Below are positions 29,061-40,600 of a stretch of DNA of 64,000 nucleotides, piece by piece. The position numbers and the translations under genes are program-made. The notes beneath the pieces are model-generated. The model searched no databases. It was not told the DNA's origin and saw only the letters and a program-made list of their open reading frames with translations. Numbering within the stretch: position 1 is the first letter of the stretch; every line of letters begins with the position of its first letter. The DNA is taken from assembly GCF_052324685.1 (NCBI RefSeq), contig NC_135212.1, forward strand, positions 45,324,212-45,388,211, given 5' to 3'. This stretch comes from Brachyhypopomus gauderio (Eukaryota; Chordata; Actinopteri; Gymnotiformes; Hypopomidae).

Positions 29061-32000
29061 AGCGTCGTGCTGTGATTGGGGGATCGACGTGCCAAATTCC
29101 CACACGTAGCCAATGAGGTAGCTCACAAGAAAGACGTGCGTGAGTTGGTTGGGTTTTATCGTTTTAGGAGGCGGTCTTTTCGAACATCTTTATTTTAATT
29201 GGACAGTTTTGCCGGTTCGTTAAGAAACGTATCCGGTGTTACCGTAGTCTTTGGGCCCGGTGCCGGAAGTTCCGCCTTTAAGAAAAAAATAGCATGCAAC
29301 ACACCTTCCACTGCTGTAGATGGCGACATACACACAAGTCTAGAGGGGGACATTGTTCTACCAAAGACGTTTTGCAGGTGGAATGCAGAGAAATGATTAT
29401 TCATCTTATTCCATGATTTTAAAATGACTTAAAAAAATAATATAGACACCATTATTGATTGATTAGCTAAAACAGTTTAACATTCATTAAAAAACAACCA
29501 TTCTAACGATAAAAAACTGCTTTTGAATCAGCAACTAGCAACGGTAATGCTCGTTTACACAGCTGGGAGAATGTAGGCACGCAACTACGTGAGCAAATCT
29601 GGCCAACGTTTTAACTATATATATGTATCTAAACTAACTCAGCACAGACCTTTGAAATAGTCTAAGACTGACTATGCATCCATGTTTTAATTTTTACTCT
29701 TCGTTAACACAGTAACAAATTTCAGTGTAAGGAAAAAAATCAGTAAATGATGAATAATGAAAAGTGTTAATAACGAGTGGCTAATAAAATGATTACTTCA
29801 CAGGATACAGATGAGACTATGCATCCAGAAGCAGCCTCAAGTGAAAGGAATGTGTAGGGGGATAGTGTTTCTCCTCCTCAACCATGTGTACATGGCTGAT
29901 TGCCAGTTCACTCATACCTACAAAACTACAGCCTACATGAGGTAGATGCATATCTAGATCAGGATGTCTTTGTTAATAATATTATTGCTACATCTCCAGA
30001 GCCTTTCCATTAGTGTTATATGTGTGTGGGCGTGGGTGTGTGTGCATATGTCCGTGATATGGAGCACACCAACACTCTTTTCTTATGATACCTTATCATG
30101 ATTCTTATGATGCTTTTCACACTTCTTCTCATAAATGACAGACAGTGATGCTAATCTGTTGTTGTCAGGATTTCCCTGTCTATATAATTTCATTATTGCT
30201 TAACATTATTATAAGAGCGTTGTTATAAGCAAGCCATACTGCTCACAGTGAGGACATCATCAGTTTATATAGCAGACTTAATGGGCTTTGGGGCTAAATG
30301 AGTTAGAACACATCACTGACATCACAGTTAGAATCTGAACTGTTATTCTAGGTTTGGGTTATGCTTTGAAGTCATTATACAGTTAAGACTTCAAATGCAG
30401 AAGACTTGATTTCACTAAGTGAACTTGAATAATTCAGTCTAGGCTCTTTAGTTATGGCTGTTTTTGATGTATTGTTATTTTTTAAAAGACCATATTAAAT
30501 GTGCATATAATTATTGAAGACTAACATAAAACAAATTATGTTTGCCATCTTTCAAAAACGTTTTTAGCAGATTCTATATAAGCAGACATAACTTGTCTAT
30601 ATAATGATGTGTCACTGTGGAGAAAAACATGTACACTGAAATTTATAAAAGTATTTAATTAATTAGTACTACTGAGAAAAACAACTCAGGCAAAATCCAC
30701 AAGAGCAGGCCTACATTTTAAGACTAGAATTTAAATATTTATTATTATGCTAAAATTATGCTCTTTAGAATTAGGCAGCGTACAGCTGTTCTCTCTCTCA
30801 GTGGGAGGTCGATTTGATAAGTTTTACAGATGACATGGGTAATAAATTATAGAGCTTTAAAGAGCTGTAACCAGCAAAATTCTCAGTCAGCTGGAGTAGG
30901 GGCCAGTAGGCTAATGCACCAAATTTTACATGTGCATACATAACCAGAAATGTGCAGAAAGAAAGGTTTTAATAAACAACTGTGGTAGGGAAGAAACCAG
31001 AAAGAAAATGATAGATGTCTCAGGTTCAATTGTAATGCAAATATTCCTTGAAAATACTTCACAACTAAAACACACAAAAAACTAAAGCTAAAAAAGTACA
31101 CAATTATTTTGTGCAGTTATACTACAGTCAGGGGATACACAGTATTATGTGATATTACTAAAGGAATTAGCATTCTGTATTTTTCCAGAAAGTCAGCATT
31201 GAAAATTCTGAAAAAGATTTTTCAGGTTCCTCAGGATTCTTCACTGTAGTACGAGCTCTGGTTAACAGTTTGTTGTTCGAAATAGCTGTGTTTCCTTATA
31301 AAGAAGCATGGTAGCCTTAAACACAGCAATTACGGGTACCAAAGTCAGAGTAAATGACATATATCTGATTGTTTACTATTTCGTAAATTACATGGCATTT
31401 GATCCAAACAGTTGATGTTGTGATGGGCTTGTGGGAAACTTTACATGTGCATTAGATTTGGTCTCATTGTCCTCTCAATTTGAAATGTACAGTCAGCATT
31501 AGTTGTCAGTTACTGCAAGGACTTCAAGAATGTCACTATTCCAAACATTTCAGCCATGCCTGCAGTAAAATGAGAAAAAGGAAGTCGTTACATGCCATAT
31601 AACTTGGACTCGGGTTATTGTTCTGACAACCTGCAAAAGTTACAATTGAATGTCTCCCATTGTAGGATAGGATAATTTGGAGACCTAAATGCTGCACACA
31701 TAGATGTCTAAGGCAGGCCTGAAACAGTCACCCAGGAGGGATCCTAGATAGTAGCTACAGATGCTTCATCACTGAAGCACAAATGGAACATAAACTGTTT
31801 TGTGAAAATGACAGGAAGCCCAAATGTGTTAACTGTTGTTTCTAACACAATTTATAGATTTAACTAAGAAAGGCACCACTCGATAATTTTTCCCCATAAT
31901 ACACTCAAAATGAGAGGACTTTTATTTGTTGTTAAGGTTTGTCAAATAGTAGTTCAGTAGTAATTGTTCAGTTATCAGAATTATGTCAACAAGCTCTATC

Positions 32001-33659
32001 ATCTATGTTCACATTCACATTCTCAAGTCCATGTTATTAGACAAACAAGAAATATATCTGTTCTGGAAATATTTGAAATTAAATATTAACTTATTATGGC
32101 ATTGCTCAGATTTCCAGGTCGAACAGATAGTGGCAAAAGTAAGTCTAACTCTGCTCTTTGTAGATTGCCTTCAGTTGCTTATGTCAAATTTATTGGAAAA
32201 GTCACCAATAAATTGCATAGACCGAAAAGATTTGAAGTGTTGGTGGTGTGAGGGAGGGTGGGGGCAGGGAGCAGTTGTCACCTACAGAGTCACAGACTCG
32301 CCTTCAGACGACTGTATATTTTCCTTATATAAGAAGCTTTTTGGTGCAATTCTAAGGGCAAAAAATATACCCAAATCATCAAACATCAAATTAGAACATG
32401 AGCAACAAGATAATAGGACCACTGTATCTATGTTGTAATCACCTTTAAGAAATTTGTATTGTGGTGATCTAAGTAAACAATGGAGGTTTTAAGACAACAC
32501 ATGCAACATAACTGTGTAATGTCAGACAAGGGCTATATTATTATTTTTTGTTAAATATTTATGCATTTTGTGTGTTTGAAATTGAGAAAGACAACTAACT
32601 GACTGCCTCTACGTGTAGCTTGTATGCTAATATTTTATAACATCGTCCTTTCAAAATGTGAAAAGCATGAATCAAAATTGAAATAAAGAGTTACATACTT
32701 GCATCTAAATGCCATAAATAATAGATTCACCAGATATCTGTATATGACAGATAATTACAACAGAAAAGAAGGCATATACTCTTTAAGAAAGGACCAGGCC
32801 AGTATTCATTCCTTGTTACAGTTCCATGGGGTTCAGTCTGAAGAGCAGAGGTGTGAATATTTGACCTTACTTGTTATTCCCTGTTCTGAGGCTCATTCCT
32901 CTAGTAGAACCTGCAATCCCTTTTTTATTGCATCTCATTAACTGTCATTAATCAAGTGCAGGTGATTGAACGGCTCTAAACTTTTCGACGTTGTGTCAAT
33001 GCAAATGTGCGCCTTGAAGCTTTATTGCTCATTACCGCTGGTGAATCCTCCCTGTGCTGTATGATGGGTCTAGGTTGCTAGGTTTAGAACACGAACAGGC
33101 CCACCAGCTGCTCACGTCGTGGTGCTGTAATAGGGACAGAGAGGGGGTGGGTGGGTGGGGCAGGCTTAGTTATAGCTCTCTATAAATCAGAGTCACTACT
33201 GAGCCATCTACTGATGGTGATGACACCCAAGGATGGCTCATTAGATGATTTTAGACCTATGGTCTTGGCCTAAAATCATAAATCAAATCGCTTTACGGGG
33301 GAATGTACTACTAGTAATTGTACTGTTAATGTTAGTATGCTATTAGTGAGAATCTCCACGCAGGCTTTTACTTAAGTAGGTAATATTTCAGACCAGATGG
33401 GTTTCTGCTCCAAGAGTGAAATTCTTTTTTTCCACAGAAATGTGAATCTTCTGAAGCACATACCTGACATGGTGGCACGTCCCTGGACCCCTCCAGACTC
33501 CACCAGATTTTCATCAGCTCTAAGAAGACCAATCAATGAATAATGTTACCCCCCCCCCCCCACCCTTTGCCACTAACCTCCCACAAATCCTCTCCAAACT
33601 CATCAGCCCACCCCACCTAAGCCCTGTGTCAGTTTTGTCAGTAAGTGTCAACTCGAGGA

Positions 33660-34050
33660 CCCACTGCTATTTAATAGGCTGAAAAGGATGTGTGCAGTGC
33701 GAGCAGTAAGTCAGGCCCAGCGTTTTTCTGCTCCCGGGTTACACGCCGCCTGCCCGGCCCGTCGCCAGGGACGGCTGAGATGGATGACTTGCTGGAGAGG
33801 CAATTAATAATGTTTTTACAGCAGCAATGGAGGCACACAGAAGTGGTGGACGGATCAGGTATTGTATTGAAATGTGCAGGTGAATTGATCGGCCCATCGG
33901 ATTTCCCGTAGAAATCATTTGGATTAATTGAAAGCACGGGCCAGAGAGAGGGGAGGAGGGGGATGGGGAGCACTGTGATTTATAGGCACTGCTCAGAGAG
34001 GAAGAGAAGATGGCCGCCATGCAGCTGGAGACGAGGAGGCAGCTTCGCCC
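33660..34050. promoter_or_regulatory. Candidate conserved non-coding element
   Basis: A compositionally distinct, low-repeat block containing homeodomain-type cores (gaggCAATTAATAATgtttttac, ggaTTAATTgaaag) and a GC-rich section (cgccgcctgcccggcccg). Open frames on both strands over it are unlike known proteins. Its texture resembles developmental enhancers near Hox clusters, but that is inference; conservation was not tested. Confidence 0.35.
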
Positions 34051-35252
34051 TGAATGTGTCGCTCGCCCATACATATTGCCCCTAGAGTTACTATTGACAA
34101 GCGGACATTTTCATGTCCACTGGAAAAGAAATGGGGCATGAGGCGAAAATAATTTGCCCAAATAATGACTATTGTGCAAGTAACAATCTAAGCTCTGTGA
34201 TCCAAATAATCCTTTGGGCTTCATTGTGTACAAACAATGAGTTAATTTGTGAAATTAAGTCAGTGAATTAGAAAATTAATCAGAGCCCAAGAAAATTGGT
34301 CCAGTGTTAGAAAAGTATCAAAACATTTCACACTTTCCACACAATGAACACAACTCTCTGGTCAAAACTAAGCACCGTAGAGCATTGCATTTTCTATAAC
34401 AAATTTACAACGGTAAATAATAATAAATATGATAACTTTAGTCCTTAAATATATATAATAAATGTCATGCTGTCAGGGTCTTAAGGTCCGCTGAATATAT
34501 GTGAAGAGATACTGTGAAATGATGGTAAATTACCTGTTTAATGAGCTCAGTTGATTAAAAGAAATATTTTATTAATTTATGACGATTATTTGCAGGTTCC
34601 GATGTTAAAACTTGAAGGAACGTCAAGATGCAGATGAAAAATTCCTCAACAATCTCCTCTGTTAGGATAAGCCTTCAAACGTAAGACTTACTCAATACTG
34701 CCTCCTATGGTTTCTATATAAAGAGGATCGGATGTTTTGCAGCTCTTGTTTACTAGTGCTTCTGGGTGAAATAGCGTCTCTCCATCACCTGACTTTAGAT
34801 CAGATGTCAGGGCACATACGAGAAAAAAACAGTTGTGTCTCGTGTGACGTTTTTTGGGACGCGAAGAAAGAGTGGAGACCAGACAGTGAAAACAGCAGTG
34901 TTCGTCCATACCTTATTTCGGTAAAATAACTAAATTCTGAACAGAGCAAAAAAGAGCCCACTGTACTTATCCAATTGTGACTTGAATTTGAACAGCGGTT
35001 TGACCAGTGGGATTTCACGTTCCACTAAACTCTCCACTAAAAAGTGACTAAAAATTAGGTAACTCACTGTATGCAAATAAAAACTGTAGGCTAACCATAG
35101 CCTTGCGTTGAACATTGAATGGTAATGTTTAAATCTAACGATATGCACATTTGATACGGCGCGGTCTCGAATGTTTGTAATCAGAGAGGTGATGTAACAA
35201 TAGACATTCTCGCTTTCAAGTTTGATTGTCTTTCCTCCCTCAAGAATTCTGA

Positions 35253-35267
35253 ATCATCCATAGCAAC
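35253..35267 (+). promoter_or_regulatory. X-box-like RFX half site upstream of ttll6
   Basis: ATCATCCATAGCAAC holds a perfect right half (AGCAAC) of the RFX X-box with a weak left half, about 320 bases before the inferred ttll6 start. TTLL6 is a ciliary gene, and RFX factors control many such genes. Confidence 0.4.
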
Positions 35268-35588
35268 GAGGATGTTGGAGGTAACACACTGGCGTCAGTC
35301 TCGGAATCTTAAGGTTAGGTCTTAAGGTTGTGGAGATGAAAATTATTGATTGCTCTTCAGGGTAAATTTTCGATGTGAACTTTGTAAAGGTTTAACGGCT
35401 GTAAAGATCACGCATTCTTAATTATAACTTGCTCCATTATATAGTCCTTTATATTAACTATTTATTATGTAACCTAAACTAAACTAAACTAGCTAGCCGT
35501 TGAACTAAACTAGCTAGCTAGGCAATATATCAGCTGACCACCTTTACTGCTCGCGGTGTTACCCATATCCTGTCTGTGGACTGTAACA

Positions 35589-35593
35589 ATGAG
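35589..35593 (+). CDS. ttll6: ttll6 coding exon 1 (inferred start)
   Basis: ATGAG|gtaagg: a start codon in fair context (acaATGa) five bases before a strong donor. Its phase fits exon 2 exactly, giving [10 protein letters not shown]. Inferred; cDNA would settle it. Confidence 0.55.
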
Positions 35594-37601
35594 GTAAGGA
35601 AACATGCAACTGTAGCACAACTTTCTGGATAAAGCTAAACACAAGAAACTAGTAATCAAGGTACTGCTGTGTGAAAAAATACTATAACGTAGTATTGCGT
35701 TTTATACTACGTCTACAGTCATTAGCTCAAATGCATGTGCAAGATGCTTAAATAAAGATTTATACGATGTAAAATAATTATTGCAATGTTGTTGTTATTT
35801 ATATGTTTCTATAATGTATTTTCACCTACCTAATATGCACCTACCTACCTAGGATAATGAAGTAGCCTATTATCATTCCACTCCCCGTCCCCGGCCATGG
35901 CAGTCTGTAAAAGGTCTCGTTAGATTAACCTGTTAACATGTGTGTAAGACTTCAAATGCCTGTCCATTAATATGCTTTTCGTTAATTAGATTATATAGAA
36001 ATCCTGAAACCATGTATAAATATGTCGGCCACATGTCATATACTTTATTCACTGCTCTTAAGTTCATTATGTCATGTATTGCAACTTGCTGTTTTGAAGA
36101 AAGAAAAGTGTAAAATTTCTGTTTGCGATGTTCAGAGGATTCACATTTTCCTGCACAATTAATTTGAATTAGCCTAAGCCCCATTTTCTTTCAGGCAAAA
36201 TAAAATTTTGATTATTGACTATTATTGATTATTATTGATTAATATTATTTTTGATTATTGGTAACAGATTTTAAACAACGTTTTCAGATGTATGAGATGA
36301 GATGCATTTCGCCTGTGCTTCAGCTGAGCTGGCACAGTGATTTTATTTATTTATTTTTTGTCAAAGTGTTTTAGTTAAAGGATAAACCACAGTGGCACCA
36401 GTCCCGCCATAAAAGATGTCTGGCAGCTCCCCTGACGACTCTTTGATGTCACAGATAAGACCTTGTGAGGTCCTGTTGGTCTTGAGCTTTAATAATGTTA
36501 ATTACATTGTCATCAGTGTATCACCAAGAAAAATAAATCGACTGCCTTCATGACTTCAGGACACCTTTCGGATTTCAGATTAATTTGCCAAGTTGACAGT
36601 TTTTTAAATGAAGTTCTTAAATACAGCCAAAATTATTAATAATTCTGCTGAAACAATGTTAAAAAGAAATGAACAAATAAACTGCCAAATCCTGGCACTG
36701 TATCCATATGTTGACTTCAAAAGCCTGTAACAAGCCACAGGCTGCTTATTTTCTTTGTGCTATATCCTACTTATCCTGTCGTGGGCAAAGCTAAACCCAG
36801 AGTTTTCAACCTACACCACTGCATTCCCTTTACCAGATACACTCTTAGTGGGTTTCCTGGGTTAGGCCAGGCTCATGTAAATTATGGTCTCTTTTGATTA
36901 TCTGATGAATAATTATTGATGTACATTGTGGACTTTCCAGTATAGCACCCACCACTTATTTGAAGATTGTGTACATCAGTTTGGTACATTTTTAAATGTT
37001 TAGTTGCTATGAACAGCATTACATTAACACAGTGCAGGCGTTCAGGCAGGACAGGGAGCATTCAGAGCTTGGGCATGTTCTCATTCCCAGGTGATCATAA
37101 CAACGCTCGAGAATTTCTTGGGAATTATATATATGATCCTAATTCTGAAAAAAACGCACAATAAACTGGAATCTCTGCTGACTTGTGCAAAAAGATGTAC
37201 AGTATTTTATTAATCTTGTGAAGAAAAACATTTGTGTCCCCCCCCCCCCCCCCAATTCTTCAGAAAGAGTCGTCCAAAGGAAGATGCAGGTGAGCAGTGG
37301 CCCATATTAAAGGCGCCAGACCCTGGACGTACAGCAGAGGGAGCGGAAGAGTGTGCACGGCACAGTACCCGGCCCACCACCCCAGCGGAGACCAGGAAAA
37401 CCAGGAAGAAGAAGACAAGCAGGTACTAGCAGCGCCTTTAATGGCTATCATTTCATTTTCAGTAGTGTTGTTGTTCCTGTTGTAATTTGTAGGTAGTATT
37501 CGGTAAGAAAATTCTGACTGACATATATTGCTATTACACAAATATTATGCAACTTCTGCATTACTACATTACTGCAGCTATGATGCAATAAGTATTGGGG
37601 C

Positions 37602-37649
<48 letters not shown>

Positions 37650-40600
37650 TCTTGGCATCCCTGAATCACCAAGTCTGGAGGGCTGGAGTTCGAGGGAGGT
37701 CGTGAGTGGCGGGTGGTGGGGTCTTAAGTGCAGAGTCAGACGTGCCTTATGGGCAGCTGTGTGTCTGTAAAGACAGTGGGCGATGATGTGGCCGGCAGTG
37801 CCGTGCCTCTCCGGTTACAGTACCTGTCTATAAAACCCACCCCTGCGTGAGCCCAGCCCCCACAACCAGGTCCCCAGAACCGTGTGAGTGTGGAAAAGCT
37901 ACATCTGGGCTTGCAGTCCCACAGACCTGCCTTATTTATTAGCTGGCTTTTGATGTCTGCTCCCAGATAAGACTGGACGAACACAGGGTGGCAAACAGGG
38001 TTTTGTGCTGGAAGGCGTCTTACTTACATATGCTGCCATACCTTTGATAAACATGTCTGTTGAATGTCTGCCTCCATGTATTAAGAGTGAGACGGCAGGT
38101 CACCCGGGAGCTGTGGAACACTGCTTGTGTTCACAGCACACAGGGAATTCATCTTCAGCAGAACCAGATGATTAGCAGTTCATCTGACTAAAGCGATATA
38201 ATAGTTGGAGCTTTTTACTCAGTAACAACTGTCCTGTACGGGTTAAGAACGTCTCTTTGCACCCGCCGAATTTCAGCCTTCCTATTAAAATATCTGATGT
38301 TCCCCTTGACATTCAGGGACCACTGAAGAACTTGGAGGAACCAGAGTTGAAACCAAGGCTCTTCTGTAGCTCCAGTGAAGACTGTTTATTGTGGATTTCT
38401 TTATTGCGCAGTGTGGTGTGTTCTCCCTCTTTTTCCCTCCTGTTCTTTTACTGTGTGGAGACAAGGCTTAACAGTTGGGGAAGGAGGAAAAAGTGACACG
38501 TGAACGCGGCAGGTCTGTCTGAAGGAGCTGCAGGTCTGTCTGAAGGAGGTCCTCTGGGGCTGTTTACAAGAGCTGGGCCTTTTTAACGGTCTGTTATCCA
38601 AACACGGAAAGTCAGATTGACCTCTGCTTAATTATTGTCAGGGTGTGTGATTTTTACATGTCTGATCAAAATGTGATGCATTCAACAATTTCACGTTGGC
38701 TTTTAATGTTTGTTCATTAGTGTGTGTGGCATATGTGAATTATAAAGGAATTTGTTTGTATAGCTTATTCCCGTGGTGGGAATTCATTCATTCAGCTTTT
38801 CCCTAAATGCCTACTTTCATGTCTTCCAAACAAGAAGTGAAGTCTTTACACATTCACCCATTCAGTTCAGTCTTTGTTTTATTTATTGTCGTGAATGTTC
38901 TTCTGACATTATGAATTGGTGGTTTTCGTTAAAACTGTAGTAAAAACGCAGGTCTGGGTGTTTAATGAAGCCCTTATCAGCTGACCTACAAAAATATACA
39001 GTTTGAAACTGTTTTCTGATCCTCAACCAAATTTTGTTTTGTGCTGTGATTGCCAGGTGTGTAGATGTGTGCAGCAATGGCCAGTAGGTGGCGTGAGAGA
39101 CAGTGTGAATAAGCAGTAGACACACTCAGCAGAGGAGAAGCAGAAATTTACCCTGCTCTAGGTTACATATGGCAGCTGATCATGAACCTTTGATAAGCAG
39201 CTGAATTGTTTAGATCATGTTTTTGGAGTTTCTGTGGTTGAAATATTTCCTACTTGCATTGCTAAAAGTGGTGGATTATTATTATTATCCCTTTACAATC
39301 TCATACGAGTAGAAACGATTGTAATTGCAGCATGAGTCTGTTCATAGTCTAAGTCTGTCCATTTCATCATCAGCACATCTCTGTTGTGGTTTATAATTTT
39401 TTCCTTCGTTTCGTTTTGTACTGGACAAAATGTCGTGTTTTATAGATTTTGGGGACGTATGTCTGTCCATGTTTTGTCTGCCTTTCAGATGACTGTTGAT
39501 CAATCTCACCAACTGCAAATATGAGAGTGGTGAGTACACTGTAAGCTGACCATGCCTATGATACTTCATGTGATGTTTATGAATGAATATTGCAGCAGTT
39601 GTAAATACAGAGGTCAGAATCAACATGTGTTTATCTGCCATTGAAACATACAACTATATGTATAATATGTGCAAAATGTGCTGCCAACTGTTGGAAAAAT
39701 AATTTCTACTGTGACTTATGCAGAGCAAAAGCAGGTTCACCTGATGTGTTACGGTGTGCTGTTTTGTACAGCCGCACCATAAAGGAATGACATTCGGCAG
39801 AGTGAATGCAGGTGACAATTCGGCCATGGGTGAAAAAACGGCAAACGAAAACTCCTCGGAACGCTAGCATACGTCGGATGTTATAGATGTGAAATTGGAA
39901 TTGGAATATAGATGTGAAATTGGGTTTTCCCAAGATGCTTTGCAACCTCCTGAAATGGTGACCCTTCTAACTGAATGACTTTTAAAATGAGGAAAAAACG
40001 GGTCCTGGACAGCTGAACACCTGTGAGAGGTCTTGAGAAGCTCTAGATGCCCGATTAGGCTTTTCTGTTCGAACTAAGTGTATTCATATTTTGGTTTGAA
40101 GAGTAAGGAAATTACTGTGAGCTCATTAAGCACATAGCTGTCTGGAATAAATGTGAGCGTATGTATTTATAATAAAAGCAAAGTGTGTGGGTTTAATTAT
40201 GGGATCATGTAACAGTAGGACATGTGGCAAGCTGGAATACTAGATTTGCTTGCATCATCACACCTGCAAGGCTTTCTTACGGTCAACATGCTAATAGATT
40301 TTATTACATTTAAGTATGTTATATTTATGATAGACATTTAAAGTAAAGATAACTTCGAAACAGGCTGCTTTGTAATTTCCTGATGAGGTGATGTTGTCCA
40401 TAGCAACAGAAAAAAGCATTCAGCCTGAAGTTATATTTTTTCACATTCTTACACAGTTCCATCAGAGCAGAAAGCATGAGGATAGGGTGAATAAGTGGTC
40501 TTTAGGACCTGGGGCAGACCTTGTGTCTGGGAAAGGCCAATAAAAGTGTGGCATGTGTCACTAGCTGCTCTGTATTCAGGGCCAGTAGTGTGTGTAACTT

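Larger units (their letters stand above)
29061..35588. other. Intergenic region atp5mc1-ttll6; no gene supported
   Basis: About 6.5 kb. The first 300 bases hold the atp5mc1 promoter (CCAAT boxes, CTCF-like motif near 29313). The middle is AT-rich. The 151-codon plus frame at 31983-32438 has no domain, signal peptide or splice partners and is treated as chance. Human CALCOCO2 lies in this interval; nothing like its SKICH or coiled-coil sequence is visible. A conserved-looking block at 33.66-34.05 kb and a 13-C run near 33550 are noted. Confidence 0.65.

Noticed and set aside
31983-32438. 151-codon plus frame
   Set aside because: AT-rich chance frame; composition is random and no calcoco2 or other domain is seen.
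33690-34074. Frames of 73-111 codons on both strands
   Set aside because: No domain on either strand; the block looks like non-coding regulatory DNA instead.
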